From Sorangium cellulosum (GTDB lineage Bacteria > Myxococcota_A > Polyangia > Polyangiales > Polyangiaceae): a stretch of 64,000 nt of DNA. Each line of letters opens with the position of its first letter. Position 1 is the stretch's first letter. The position numbers and the translations under genes are program-made. Below the pieces are notes generated by a model. It saw only the letters and a program-made list of their open reading frames with translations. It searched no databases and had not been told where the DNA came from. Location: positions 6,836,501 through 6,900,500 of the forward strand of contig NZ_CP012670.1 of the NCBI RefSeq assembly GCF_004135735.1, read 5' to 3'. Positions 51,881 to 60,666 of the stretch are shown here, one piece after another.

Positions 51881-52873
51881 CTAGAGCGCTCGCCGCATGA
51901 AGAGATCCTCGAGCGTCTCTCGGCGCGGCGTCACCTCGACGACCTGCGCGCCGGCCGCGAGCGAGCGCTCCAGCACCTCGCGCACGCGCGCCTCGCCCTG
52001 CACGTCGACCACCACGACGTCGCCCCGGCGCGAGGTCGAGGAGCCCATCGCGCGGAGCTCGTCGAGCAGCCCCTCCCCCGCCCCCGCCAGCGTGACGTCG
52101 GTGCGCAGCACGTCGCCCCGCAGGAGCTGCCGGATCGCGCCGCTCACCACCACCTTGCCCTCGCGCAGGATCGTCACGCGATCGCACATCGCCTCGACGT
52201 CGCTCAGGATGTGCGTCGAGAAGAAGATCGTCCTGCCCTGATCGCGCTCCGCGAAGATGAGATCGCGGACCTCCTTGCGCCCCACCGGGTCGAGGCCGCT
52301 CATCGGCTCGTCCAGGATCAGCATCTCGGGATCGGCGACCAGCGCGGCGGCGAGCCCCGTGCGCTGGAGCATCCCCTTCGACAGGCGGCGCACCTGCCGG
52401 TCCGCCGCGTACGCGATCTTCACCTGATCGAGCACCTCCATCGCCCGCCTGCTGAGGGCCGCGCCGCGCATCCCGGACAGCCGGCCGCACAGCTCCACGA
52501 ACTCGCGCGGGGTGAGGTAGGGGTAGACGTACGGGTTCTCCGGTAAAAAGCCGATCCGCCGCCGCGCCTCGGGCGACGGCACGCGCGCGCCGAACAGGAA
52601 CGCCTCGCCGCCGGTCGGGGCGATGAGGCCCGTCAGCATCTTGATCGTCGTCGTCTTGCCGGCCCCGTTCGGCCCGAGGAAGCCGAAGATCTCGCCGCGG
52701 CGCACGCCGAAGCTCACCCCCTTGACCGCCTCGACCGCCTTCCGGCGCAAGAACCCCACCCGGAACGTCTTCAGCAGCCCGCGGACGTCGATCAGGAGCT
52801 CGCCGTCCTCGCCCGAGCCAGGCCGAAGGGCGCGCTCGTCGCGCGCCGCGCCTGCGATCTCGGCTCCGCTCAT
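51881..52873 (-). CDS. ABC transporter ATP-binding protein (ABC-2 / drug-export type)
   Basis: The product is 330 aa from ATG 52873, overlapping the NtrC-type gene by 4 bases. Walker A GPNGAGKTT, ABC signature variant RLSKGMLQRTGLA (LSKGM instead of LSGGQ), Walker B MLILDEPMSGLDP and H-loop STH are complete. The C-terminal 80 residues form the extra domain of CcmA/NatA-type ATPases. No permease gene is adjacent: upstream is a regulator, and downstream is the convergent glmM. The membrane partner must be elsewhere. Coupling to a sigma-54 regulator suggests it is part of a response to an envelope or export signal. Confidence 0.9.
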   Translation of the reverse strand: MSGAEIAGAARDERALRPGSGEDGELLIDVRGLLKTFRVGFLRRKAVEAVKGVSFGVRRGEIFGFLGPNGAGKTTTIKMLTGLIAPTGGEAFLFGARVPSPEARRRIGFLPENPYVYPYLTPREFVELCGRLSGMRGAALSRRAMEVLDQVKIAYAADRQVRRLSKGMLQRTGLAAALVADPEMLILDEPMSGLDPVGRKEVRDLIFAERDQGRTIFFSTHILSDVEAMCDRVTILREGKVVVSGAIRQLLRGDVLRTDVTLAGAGEGLLDELRAMGSSTSRRGDVVVVDVQGEARVREVLERSLAAGAQVVEVTPRRETLEDLFMRRAL

Positions 52874-54297
52874 GCGCCCTCCTCGCCCTCGCGCTGCTCG
52901 CCCGCCGACGCGTCGCCGGGCCGCCCCCGGCTCCGCGCGCTCGCCGCGCTGTACTCGTGCAGCTTGTACTGGATCTTGCGCGGGCTGATGCCGAGGATCG
53001 TGGCCGCCTTCGACGTCGAGCCCCTGCACGCCTCGAGCGTGCGCAGGATCGCGTAGCGCTCCAGGTCGTAGATGGTGCTGCCGGGGATGCGCGGCATCGC
53101 GTCGACCGCCTCGGCCGGCTCCGACGACATCTGCGCCGGCAGGTGCCGCAGCTCGATGCGCGCGCCGTCGCAGAGCACCGCCGCCCGCTCGATCGCGTTC
53201 TCGAGCTCGCGCACGTTGCCGGGGAACGAGTAGGCCGTGAGCGCCGAGAGCGCCTCGTCGGTGAAGCCCTCGATCCGCTTGCCGTTCTCCTGCGCGTAGC
53301 GGCCCAGGAAGAACGTCGCGAGCTCGGGGATGTCGCTCTGCCGCTCGCGGAGCGGCGGGATCTCCAGCGTGACGACGTTGAGGCGGTAGTAGAGGTCCTC
53401 CCGGAACAGCCCCTCGGCGATGCGCTGGCGCAGATCGCGGTTCGACGCGGCGAGGATCCGCACGTCGACCTTGAGGGTCTCGTTGCCGCCGACCCGCTCG
53501 AACGTCCGCTCCTGGAGGAAGCGCAGGAGCTTCACCTGGGTGGCGAGCGGGATCTCGCTCACCTCGTCCAGGAACAGCGTGCCGCCGTTCGCCTGCTCGA
53601 ACCGCCCCTCGCGGCGCCCGACGGCGCCGGTGAAGGCGCCGCGCTCGTGCCCGAAGAGCTCGCTCTCCAGCAGCGACTCGCTCAGCGCGGCGCAGTTGAG
53701 CCGGACGAGCGGCGCCTTCGCGCGCGGGCTCGCGCGGTGGATCATCTCGGCGATGAGCTCCTTGCCCGTGCCCGTCTCGCCCACGATGAGCACGCTCGCG
53801 CGGCTCGGCGCCACCTGCTCGACCAGCCGGACGAGCTTCACCATGCTCGGGTGGCTCGCGATCACGTGGCCGAACGCGTTGCGCTCGCGCAGCCGCTCGC
53901 GCAGCCGCGAGTTCTCCTGGAGCAGCCGGGCCCGCTCGACCGCGCGCTCGACCACGACCGCGAGCACGGAGAAATCGAGCGGCTTCGTGAGGTAGTTGTA
54001 CGCGCCCTTCTTCACCGCCTCGACGGCGCTCGAGATGGTGCCGAACGCGGTCATCACGACGAAGGTCGCGTCCGGCAGCGCGAGCTGCGCCTTCTCCATC
54101 ATCCGGATGCCGTCGAGCCCGGGCATCTTGAGGTCGGTCAGGACCACGTCGGGCGCGAACTCCTCGAGCTTGCCGAGCGCCTTGAAGCCGTCGGCCGCGG
54201 TCTCGGTCGTGTACCCCTCCTCGCGGAGGATCTCGGAGAGCGCCGCGCGCGCGTTCGCCTCGTCGTCGACGATCAGGATGCGCCCCCGGGATGCCAT
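52870..54297 (-). CDS. NtrC-family sigma-54-dependent response regulator
   Basis: The product is 475 aa from ATG 54297. The receiver domain (1-120) has phospho-acceptor D55 in VVLTDLKMPG, T in VVMTAFG and K in YLTKP. The AAA+ domain (about 140-375) has Walker A GETGTGKE and the sigma-54 contact loop GHERGAFTGA. The Fis-type HTH (about 400-455) reads RTLEACRGSTSKAATILGIS. It activates sigma-54 promoters when phosphorylated. The cognate histidine kinase is not next to it. The C-terminal 25 residues are charged and end at the start of the ABC ATPase gene. Confidence 0.93.
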   Translation of the reverse strand: MASRGRILIVDDEANARAALSEILREEGYTTETAADGFKALGKLEEFAPDVVLTDLKMPGLDGIRMMEKAQLALPDATFVVMTAFGTISSAVEAVKKGAYNYLTKPLDFSVLAVVVERAVERARLLQENSRLRERLRERNAFGHVIASHPSMVKLVRLVEQVAPSRASVLIVGETGTGKELIAEMIHRASPRAKAPLVRLNCAALSESLLESELFGHERGAFTGAVGRREGRFEQANGGTLFLDEVSEIPLATQVKLLRFLQERTFERVGGNETLKVDVRILAASNRDLRQRIAEGLFREDLYYRLNVVTLEIPPLRERQSDIPELATFFLGRYAQENGKRIEGFTDEALSALTAYSFPGNVRELENAIERAAVLCDGARIELRHLPAQMSSEPAEAVDAMPRIPGSTIYDLERYAILRTLEACRGSTSKAATILGISPRKIQYKLHEYSAASARSRGRPGDASAGEQREGEEGA

Positions 54298-54648
54298 GGT
54301 GGCTTTCCTAGCATGTGCTCCCCGGAAATTGGGCGTCGCTCGCCCCCGGCCCGAGCAGCGCTCGGCGCCGCGAGGCGCGATGGCCGAGCACGTTTGCGAC
54401 CGGGTCGCCGGCGCGACAGCGCGGCGCCCGCGCCGCCTTGGCGTGATCCGCGGTACGCCCGGGCGACCGTGGATGATCGCGCAGCGACGCCGCCGTTGGA
54501 GCGCCGCGCAACGACGCTTGTCGCGGCTCTGCCGCTGTCGAAACCGCTGTTTCGTGCACCGCTCGGAGTGATACAACGGGCCGCGCGCGAGGCCTGCACC
54601 GTCCCGATTGGCGGGCGTTTCCTTGATTGGCTTCGCGGACGAGGCTCG
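54298..54648. promoter_or_regulatory. Divergent intergenic region, NtrC regulator and OmpA-type protein
   Basis: No gene is supported in these 351 bases. Near 54568-54575 TGATACAA is a fair -10 for the rightward gene, but the matching -35 is weak. I see no TGGCAC-N5-TTGC sigma-54 element by eye. Several short GC hairpins (for example around 54400-54440) are present, as expected by chance in this composition. Confidence 0.3.
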
Positions 54649-57570
54649 ATGCACACGCTTCTGAAGGTGTTTGCCGGCAAGCCCCCGCGCGCTGCGCTCA
54701 CGGCGCTGCCGCTCGTCGGCTCTCTCACGCTCGCGGGCACCGCAGAGGCGCAGCAGCCGCAGCCGCCCTTCGGACCGCAGCCGCCTCCCGCCCAGCCCGC
54801 GCCGCCTGGGCCCTTCGGGCCGCAACCGCCTCCCGGCCAGCCCGGCCCCTTCGGGCCGCAGCCGCCCCCGGGAGACGCGCCGCCGCCGCAGCTCGGGCCG
54901 CAGCCGGGCTTTCCCGGGGGCCCGCCGCAGCTCGGGCCGCAGCAGCCGGGCTTCCCTGGTGGCCCGCCGCAGATCGGGCCGCAGCCGGGCTTTCCTGGAG
55001 GCGACGCCCCGCAGCAGTTCGGGCCGGCGCCGTCTCCTGGCCAGCCGCAGCCGGACGCGAGCTTCTCGTTCGGCGCGCAAGCGTCCGCCGACGAGCAGGG
55101 CGCCCGGGCCGGCGCGACCGCGTCGCGCTCCGGTGCGTGGAGCGAGCAGGAGCGCGCGCTCTCGCTCATCGAGCAGCCGAACCTGTGGGGCTCGACCGGC
55201 CTCCTCCGGACGTCGTACGCGGGCTCCGGCGCGCCGGGCACCTTCCGGGTGTCGTTCCTGCTCGACTGGTTCTCGACGAGCGGCTTCCTCTGCGATCCGG
55301 CGGAGTCGACACCCGCCGGCCAGCCGATCACCTGCGGCCCCGACGCGCAGGAGGACTCGGCGAGCCATGTGGGCGCGTTCTTCGCGCTGAACGCGACCCC
55401 CCTGCCGTTCCTCGAGGGGTACGCGTCGATCCGCACATTCGCGAACGCGAACGATCAGGGGCGCCCCCGGCTGCTCCAGGTGCTCGGCGACACGACGCTC
55501 GGCGTGAAGGCGTTCACGCCGCAGAAGATCGCGAAGCGGTTCACCTTCGGCGGCGAGGCGCAGCTGCTCCTGCTCAACGGGACGGGCGACGTCGGCCTGG
55601 CGGGCGGCGGCACGAGCGCGGTGTTCCGCGGGCTCGCGTCGCTCGATCTGCGCAGGCCGGAGGGCAAGGGGTTCCCGCTGCGGGTCAACCTGAACCTCGG
55701 CTACAAGCTCGACAACTCCGGCGTCGTCGTCGAGGAGGTCGAGAAGGAGCGGGCCAAGGCGTTCAGGGACGGCCGCGATCGGCAGCCGATCTCCCGCATC
55801 GAGCGGTTCGGGCTCGGGATCAACCGGGTCGACTTCTTCCAGACGCACCTGGGCGTCGAGGTGCCGCTGCCGAAGGTGCAGCCGTACCTCGAGTACACGC
55901 TCGACATCCCGGTGAACCGGCAGGGCTACGAGTGCCACACGAGCCGCGTGTCGCGCGGCGACGTCTGCCTCGGGCTCGACGATTTCGCGGCGCCGGATCC
56001 GCAGAGCCAGGGCGGGCCGGGGTACTCGGCGGTGCCGTCGCGTCTGTCGCTCGGCGTGCGGGCGACGCCGTTCGAGAAGGCGTTCCGCGGGCTCTCCGCG
56101 CACGCGGCGTTCGACCTCGGCCTGTCGGCGACCTCGGTGTTCATCGAGGAGGTCGCGCCGCAGGCGCCGTGGTCGCTCTACCTCGGGATCGGCTACGCCT
56201 ACGACACGAAGCAGAAGGAGCCGCCGCCGGCCGCCGCGCCGCGGATCATCCGGGAGCCGCAGATCGTGCCGGCGCCCCAGAGCTTCGTCCGCGGCCTCGT
56301 GCACGAGCAGAACAAGCCCGACGCGCCGGTCGCCGACGCCATCGTGACGATCGAGGGCGTCGCGCAGCCGCCGTACGCGACAGGTCCGGACGGCCGCTTC
56401 CTCACGCGGCACCTCGATCCGGGGACGTACACGTTCAACGTCCGGGCGACCGGCTACAAGCCGGGCACCTGCCAGGCGACGGTCCCGGCCGGCGGGGCGG
56501 CGCCTGGGCAGCCCGAGGCGTTCGGCGCGCAGCCGGATCCCTTCGGCACGCAGCCGGGGCAGCCGCCGCCGTTCGGCCAGCAGCCGGGGCAGCCCGGCGC
56601 CTTCGGCCCGCAGCCCGGGCCCTTCGGTCCGCAGCCGGGGCAGCCCGGCGCCTTCGGCCCGCAGCCGGGGTCCTTTGGCCCGCAGCCCGGGCCCTTCGGC
56701 CAGCCGCCGGGGCAGCCCGGCGCCTTCGGCCCGCAGCCGGGGCCCTTCGGTCCGCAGCCGGGGCAGCCCGGCGCCTTCGGCCCGCAGCCGGGGCAGCCCG
56801 GCGCATTCGGCCCGCAGCCGGGGCAGCCGCCGCCGTTCGGCCAGCCGCCGGGGGTGCCCGGAGCAGCGCCTGGCCCGGCGCAGCCGCAGGGGCCGACGTT
56901 CGTGGACGTCGACTGCTCGCTCGAGGCGCTGCCCAAGACGGGCAACGTCGTCGGCACGGTGAAGGACGCCGAGAGCGGGGACGCGGTCGCCGGCGCGACC
57001 ATCCGGCTCGTCGACGAGGCCGGCCGCGAGCAGACGGCGACGAGCGACGCGAGCGGCGCGTTCCGCTTCGCGGAGCTGCCGGCCGGCGCGGTGACGCTCA
57101 AGGTCGAGGCGCAGGGCTACATGAACCACGTGAACCAGGCCGAGGTCCGGACGAACGAGGACACCCGCGCCGCGCTCACGGTAAACAAGCGGCCGAAGGT
57201 GTCGCTCGTGAAGGTGCAGGGCAACGAGATCAAGATCTCGAAGCAGATCCACTTCGAGACCGACTCGGCGAAGATCCTGGGCGACTCGAACGCGCTGATG
57301 GAGGAGATCGCGGACGTGCTCCAGCGCAATCCGAACATCCGCAAGGTCGAGATCCAGGGGCACACCGACAACACGGGCGGGCGCGAGCACAACCAGACGC
57401 TCAGCGAGGCCCGGGCCAACTCGGTGCGCGCCTGGCTCGTCCGCGCCGGCGTCGACGGCGCGCGGCTCGTCGCGAAGGGCTACGGGCAGGACCGCCCGAT
57501 CGCGCCGAACGTCACGCCCGCGAACAAGGCCAAGAACCGGCGCGTGCAGTTCATCATCCTGGAGAAGTGA
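54649..57570 (+). CDS. Large OmpA-family outer membrane protein with Pro/Gln repeats and carboxypeptidase-regulatory-like domains
   Basis: The product is 973 aa from ATG 54649. Residues 1-35 are a signal peptide ending TAEA. Residues 36-130 are PFGPQPPPGQ-type repeats. Residues 170-530 form a probable beta-barrel. Residues 545-600 and 763-820 are two CarboxypepD_reg-like beta-sandwiches (VVGTVKDAESGDAVAGATI). Between them residues 610-750 are 13 or more GQPGAFGPQPGPFG-type repeats. The last ~130 residues are an OmpA peptidoglycan-binding domain: IHFETDSAKIL, VEIQGHTDNTG, NRRVQFIIL. It probably ties the outer membrane to the cell wall, with extended repeats at the surface or in the periplasm. 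Confidence 0.9.
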   Translation: MHTLLKVFAGKPPRAALTALPLVGSLTLAGTAEAQQPQPPFGPQPPPAQPAPPGPFGPQPPPGQPGPFGPQPPPGDAPPPQLGPQPGFPGGPPQLGPQQPGFPGGPPQIGPQPGFPGGDAPQQFGPAPSPGQPQPDASFSFGAQASADEQGARAGATASRSGAWSEQERALSLIEQPNLWGSTGLLRTSYAGSGAPGTFRVSFLLDWFSTSGFLCDPAESTPAGQPITCGPDAQEDSASHVGAFFALNATPLPFLEGYASIRTFANANDQGRPRLLQVLGDTTLGVKAFTPQKIAKRFTFGGEAQLLLLNGTGDVGLAGGGTSAVFRGLASLDLRRPEGKGFPLRVNLNLGYKLDNSGVVVEEVEKERAKAFRDGRDRQPISRIERFGLGINRVDFFQTHLGVEVPLPKVQPYLEYTLDIPVNRQGYECHTSRVSRGDVCLGLDDFAAPDPQSQGGPGYSAVPSRLSLGVRATPFEKAFRGLSAHAAFDLGLSATSVFIEEVAPQAPWSLYLGIGYAYDTKQKEPPPAAAPRIIREPQIVPAPQSFVRGLVHEQNKPDAPVADAIVTIEGVAQPPYATGPDGRFLTRHLDPGTYTFNVRATGYKPGTCQATVPAGGAAPGQPEAFGAQPDPFGTQPGQPPPFGQQPGQPGAFGPQPGPFGPQPGQPGAFGPQPGSFGPQPGPFGQPPGQPGAFGPQPGPFGPQPGQPGAFGPQPGQPGAFGPQPGQPPPFGQPPGVPGAAPGPAQPQGPTFVDVDCSLEALPKTGNVVGTVKDAESGDAVAGATIRLVDEAGREQTATSDASGAFRFAELPAGAVTLKVEAQGYMNHVNQAEVRTNEDTRAALTVNKRPKVSLVKVQGNEIKISKQIHFETDSAKILGDSNALMEEIADVLQRNPNIRKVEIQGHTDNTGGREHNQTLSEARANSVRAWLVRAGVDGARLVAKGYGQDRPIAPNVTPANKAKNRRVQFIILEK

Positions 57571-57630
57571 GACGAGGGACGCCGCGGAACGGGCGGATGC
57601 TCGCTCCGGCCCGCGGCGTTCGGGGGGCGC

Positions 57631-58472
57631 TCAGACCACGTCCGGCGGCGCGGCAGGGGTCGGCTTCGCCGCGTCCGGCGGCGCGGCAGGGGTCGGCTTG
57701 GCTTTCGCCTTCACCTTGCGGTGCGCGAGGCCGAGCCGGACCAGGAAGTCGCGCCGCTTGATGATGGCGCGGGCCGTCTCGGCCCACTCGCGGTACCAGG
57801 CGTGGAGGGCGCGGAGCGCCTCGACGTGCTCCTCGCTGGGGACGACCGCCCGCGCCGGCTCGGCGCTGCCGGCCTCGTCCTTGCCTGCTCCTCGACCGCC
57901 GCCCCGGCGCCTGACGCGGTGTCGACGAGCTGCCGCAAGCGGCTGCGCTCTTGCTTGGTGATCCCGCGCTTCGCGAGCGTCTCCAGCGCGGCGTGGTCTT
58001 CCTTGCGGGTCGCCTTGCGCGCCGGGCTCTTCTCGAGGGCGTCGAGCCGGTCGAGGAGCGTCTTCACCGACACGACAGCAGCCGCCCCCACCTGCGGGGC
58101 GAGGTTGTCGAACACGAACTTCTCCTGCGCCGGGTGGCGTCGCTGGAGCGCCGCGCGGATGAGCCGGACGTAGGGTTCGTCCCACGCGTCCAGCTCGGTG
58201 ATGGCCCGTCCGACCTCGGCGTCCTCGACCTCGTCGGGCTCGCCGATGCCGAAGCCGGAGGCGCGGTGGAGCCGGTCCCAGCCGTCCCGGTGTTCCTCGT
58301 CGGTGTAGCCGCGCTCCCGGAGGAGCGCGCGGATCTGCCTGCTCTTGCCGGCCGCCGACAGGAACCTGAGCGCGCGGCCCGGCACCTCGGCGAGGACCTG
58401 GCGGCTGGGGCCATCGCTGTCAATCTTGATTTCAGAGCTCAAAGCAACCTCCCGGTCGGGAGATGTGCGCAT
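57631..58472 (-). pseudogene. Uncharacterised helical protein gene with a frameshift
   Basis: From ATG 58472 (or TTG 58442, which has GGGAGG 5 bases upstream) the frame reads about 195 conserved-looking residues (VRLIRAALQRRHPAQEKFVF, DALEKSPARKATRKEDHAAL) and then turns to Arg/Ser junk at about 57890. A second minus frame takes over there (KDEAGSAEPARAVVPSEEH, then LHAWYREWAETARAIIKRRD and RLGLAHRK) and ends at 57631. Adding one G in GAGCAGGCAAGGAC (about 57883-57896) restores a single ~280-residue protein. The tail has two APPDxAKPTP-type repeats. The function is unknown. The shift may be real decay or a sequencing error. Confidence 0.65.
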
Positions 58473-59065
58473 GGCGAGCTCAACCGGCAACCCGGCGACG
58501 CGGCGCGGCACGATTGCGACGGCCGGCAATAGGGCGCCCTGCGCGTGCCGGAAGGCTTGTCGGCCACTCCGGAGGGGGTGTCGGCCGGCCGGGGAGGCCC
58601 AGGGGCGCCGGTTCTGGAGCATGTCGAGCGGGCCCGAGGGTCACCTTGGCCGGCTGGAGGGCTCGCCGGCCGGGATCTGCGCTGGATCTGGCGGCCTGGA
58701 GGGCATGTCGGCCGGACCGACATGCCTTCGGCGCGGCCGACATGCCCTCCGGACCGCGGGGGGCGGCCTTCCGGAGCGGCCGACATGCCTTCGGGGACGG
58801 AGGACAAGCCTTCCGGAGCGGCCGACAGGGCCTCCGGGACGCGGGGGATGGCCTTCCGGAGCGGCCGACACGGCCACCGGGACGCAAGGGGTGGCCATCC
58901 GGAGCGGCCGACTGGGTTCCGGAGGGCGGCGGCGTTCATCTCCGAGCCCGCCCACCTCGCCCGTACATCATCACGCGCGGATGCGGTGCTGGGTCCGTAG
59001 CGTGGGCTGTCAGGTCAACGACGTGCCGCGGAATCGGCGGCGAGTCGTTCCCGTTACCCCGCCGG
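58473..59065. repeat. Degenerate 42-43-bp minisatellite that switches orientation at a palindrome
   Basis: These 593 bases hold no gene that I accept. On the right half the core CCGGAGCGGCCGAC recurs at 58771, 58813, 58856 and 58899 (periods 42, 43, 43). On the left half (from about 58549) related blocks such as GGCTTGTCGGCCACTCCGG are in the opposite orientation. The switch lies at a perfect 10-bp-stem palindrome, GGCATGTCGG-CCGGA-CCGACATGCC (58702-58726). Open frames in four registers exist here only because the repeats lack stops. Confidence 0.7.
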
Positions 59066-59722
59066 TCACTCTGGATCGGCGAAGATGATCCTTGTCTCCG
59101 CTTGTTCGAGAATGGGGTCGTCAGCGCTCGTGAGCTGTATGATTCGTGAGCGTCCCTTCAAGGAGCGCCATACACGCATCTCGGCGTACCCGACTTGCTC
59201 GACGATACTCGAGAACCGGCGGCCCTCGCGAACGGCCTGACGCGACTGTTCCTGCATGAGCACGAGATGTCGCGCGTGATCCTTTTCTTTGCGCCGCAAC
59301 TTGATGGCAAGGTCTACGTCGCTGACCGTCGGCTTGCTGCCGAGCATGCTCCCGAATAGAATCGCGGTTTCGACGGTGTATAGGAAATCAGCCTTCTGCC
59401 GAACCTCCTCACAGCGAGCGACGAACTCGTCGAGCGCGCGCTGTGCGGCCGACCGTGTCACGGGACGAGCGGCGCTGGCCCTGGCGAGCTGACCGCCCTT
59501 CGGGGTGTTCCCGTACCCAAAGGTACCATGTTCCTCGACTTGCTCGACGTACCCTTCCGAGAGAAGTACTGCCAGAAGCCTATCCGCACGGTCTGCGAAC
59601 GTCTCTCGCAAGGCGTCTGGCTGCCACGCGTGGTCGGCATGCTTGCGCAGGAAGTCGCGGACCTCACGAATGGGCACGCCCGCGACGAAGCTCTTCGGAT
59701 CGATATTCATCGCCGCGGCCAT
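59066..59722 (-). CDS. Winged-helix plus MNT-type nucleotidyltransferase protein
   Basis: The product is 218 aa from ATG 59722 (ATG 59710 is an alternative). Residues 15-80 look like a winged helix (IREVRDFLRKHADHAWQPDAL, shown in part; VLLSEGYVEQVEEHGTFGYG). Residues 95-200 contain the polymerase-beta nucleotidyltransferase signature AILFGSMLGSKPTVSDVDLA with GS and DxD in register. Stand-alone MNT proteins often act with a HEPN partner as toxin-antitoxin pairs; no HEPN gene is visible beside it. GC is lower than the window average (about 60%), a sign of possible transfer. Confidence 0.75.
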   Translation of the reverse strand: MAAAMNIDPKSFVAGVPIREVRDFLRKHADHAWQPDALRETFADRADRLLAVLLSEGYVEQVEEHGTFGYGNTPKGGQLARASAARPVTRSAAQRALDEFVARCEEVRQKADFLYTVETAILFGSMLGSKPTVSDVDLAIKLRRKEKDHARHLVLMQEQSRQAVREGRRFSSIVEQVGYAEMRVWRSLKGRSRIIQLTSADDPILEQAETRIIFADPE

Positions 59723-59983
59723 CGTCAACGATCCGTCCCACCAAGGCAACCCCCTATGATGCACATGAGCCTGCTCCGCGGTCTTGGCCTCCTCGTTCCG
59801 GCCCCAAAGGTGAGAAGGGGCGGGGCAGCCTTCAAACTCTGCCTCCGTGCGCTCGTCGTTACATCATTGCGCGGGGGCTCCGTGGATCACGCGCAGCGCG
59901 CTGAGTTCAGCGCAGCACGGAGAGGCGCTCCAAGTCGCCGGCTCCGCCGTCAGGGTGCGCAGCAACCTCGCCCGAAGACGCCG

Positions 59984-60517
59984 CTACCCGCTGGATTCAC
60001 ACGATGCCACGTGGAAGAAGGCCGAGTCGAGGCGCGCGGGCGCATCGATGTAGCCGGCGCAGGCCTTCCCGAACGTCGCGACGACCGGCGACGGCTTGGG
60101 CGCCGGGGAGGGCGCGCACGCGGCGAGCGCCGGCGCCTCGAACGTCACAGAGGCGAGCGCGTCGTCCTGGCTCGGTGCGCCGGCCGGCGTGCAAGTGCCG
60201 TCCCAACCTGCGCCGGTATCGAAGGTCATCGGATCTTCGGTCCCGGGGCACACGGAGGCGTGTGTCGTCACCGAGGACGGGAGCACACATGCGCCAGGGC
60301 CGCATTCGCACGCGCCGCACGTCTGCGGCACGATCGCCCCTCTCCATCCCTCCCACAGCGTCTCACGCTCTTCGGGACATGCCGGCGCCTCGCCTTGCGG
60401 CCCCTCCCAGAGCCAGACCGCAGGGCAGCCTGCATGCGGCTCGTCGGAGAGCTCCGGCACGTCGTCACATGCGAGCAGCATATGCGATGCAAGGGCGAAC
60501 AATGCAGCAAGTCGCAT
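59984..60517 (-). CDS. Small Cys-rich lipoprotein
   Basis: The product is 177 aa from ATG 60517, with GGAGG 8 bases upstream. The signal peptide ends MLLAC with lipobox Cys at residue 17. Eleven or so further Cys occur (TCGACECGPGAC, VCPG, TCTPAG, ACAPSP, ACAGY, SCESSG), many in pairs that suggest disulfides. No known domain. It is a surface or periplasmic lipoprotein of unknown function, in a region rich in decayed genes. Confidence 0.7.
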   Translation of the reverse strand: MRLAALFALASHMLLACDDVPELSDEPHAGCPAVWLWEGPQGEAPACPEERETLWEGWRGAIVPQTCGACECGPGACVLPSSVTTHASVCPGTEDPMTFDTGAGWDGTCTPAGAPSQDDALASVTFEAPALAACAPSPAPKPSPVVATFGKACAGYIDAPARLDSAFFHVASCESSG

Positions 60518-60666
60518 CTCCAGAACCTCCAGCCAGAGCGTAGACGATCGCGGCTCCTGTCGCCCCTGTCTCAGGCAGGCGGAAGCATCAGAGCCGAAAT
60601 CGAGCATGCGCAGAGGAGGCACACAGCGACACTGGAGGCCCGTCCTGTGCCGCGGATCGCGCCCGG

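Noticed and set aside
54400..54600. Search for a sigma-54 promoter near the NtrC-type regulator
   Set aside because: No GG-N10-GC element with the right context was seen by eye.
58439..59149. Several open frames on both strands with PEGMSAAPEG- or RPGR-type repeats
   Set aside because: All are translations of the same minisatellite; none has a start signal or domain.
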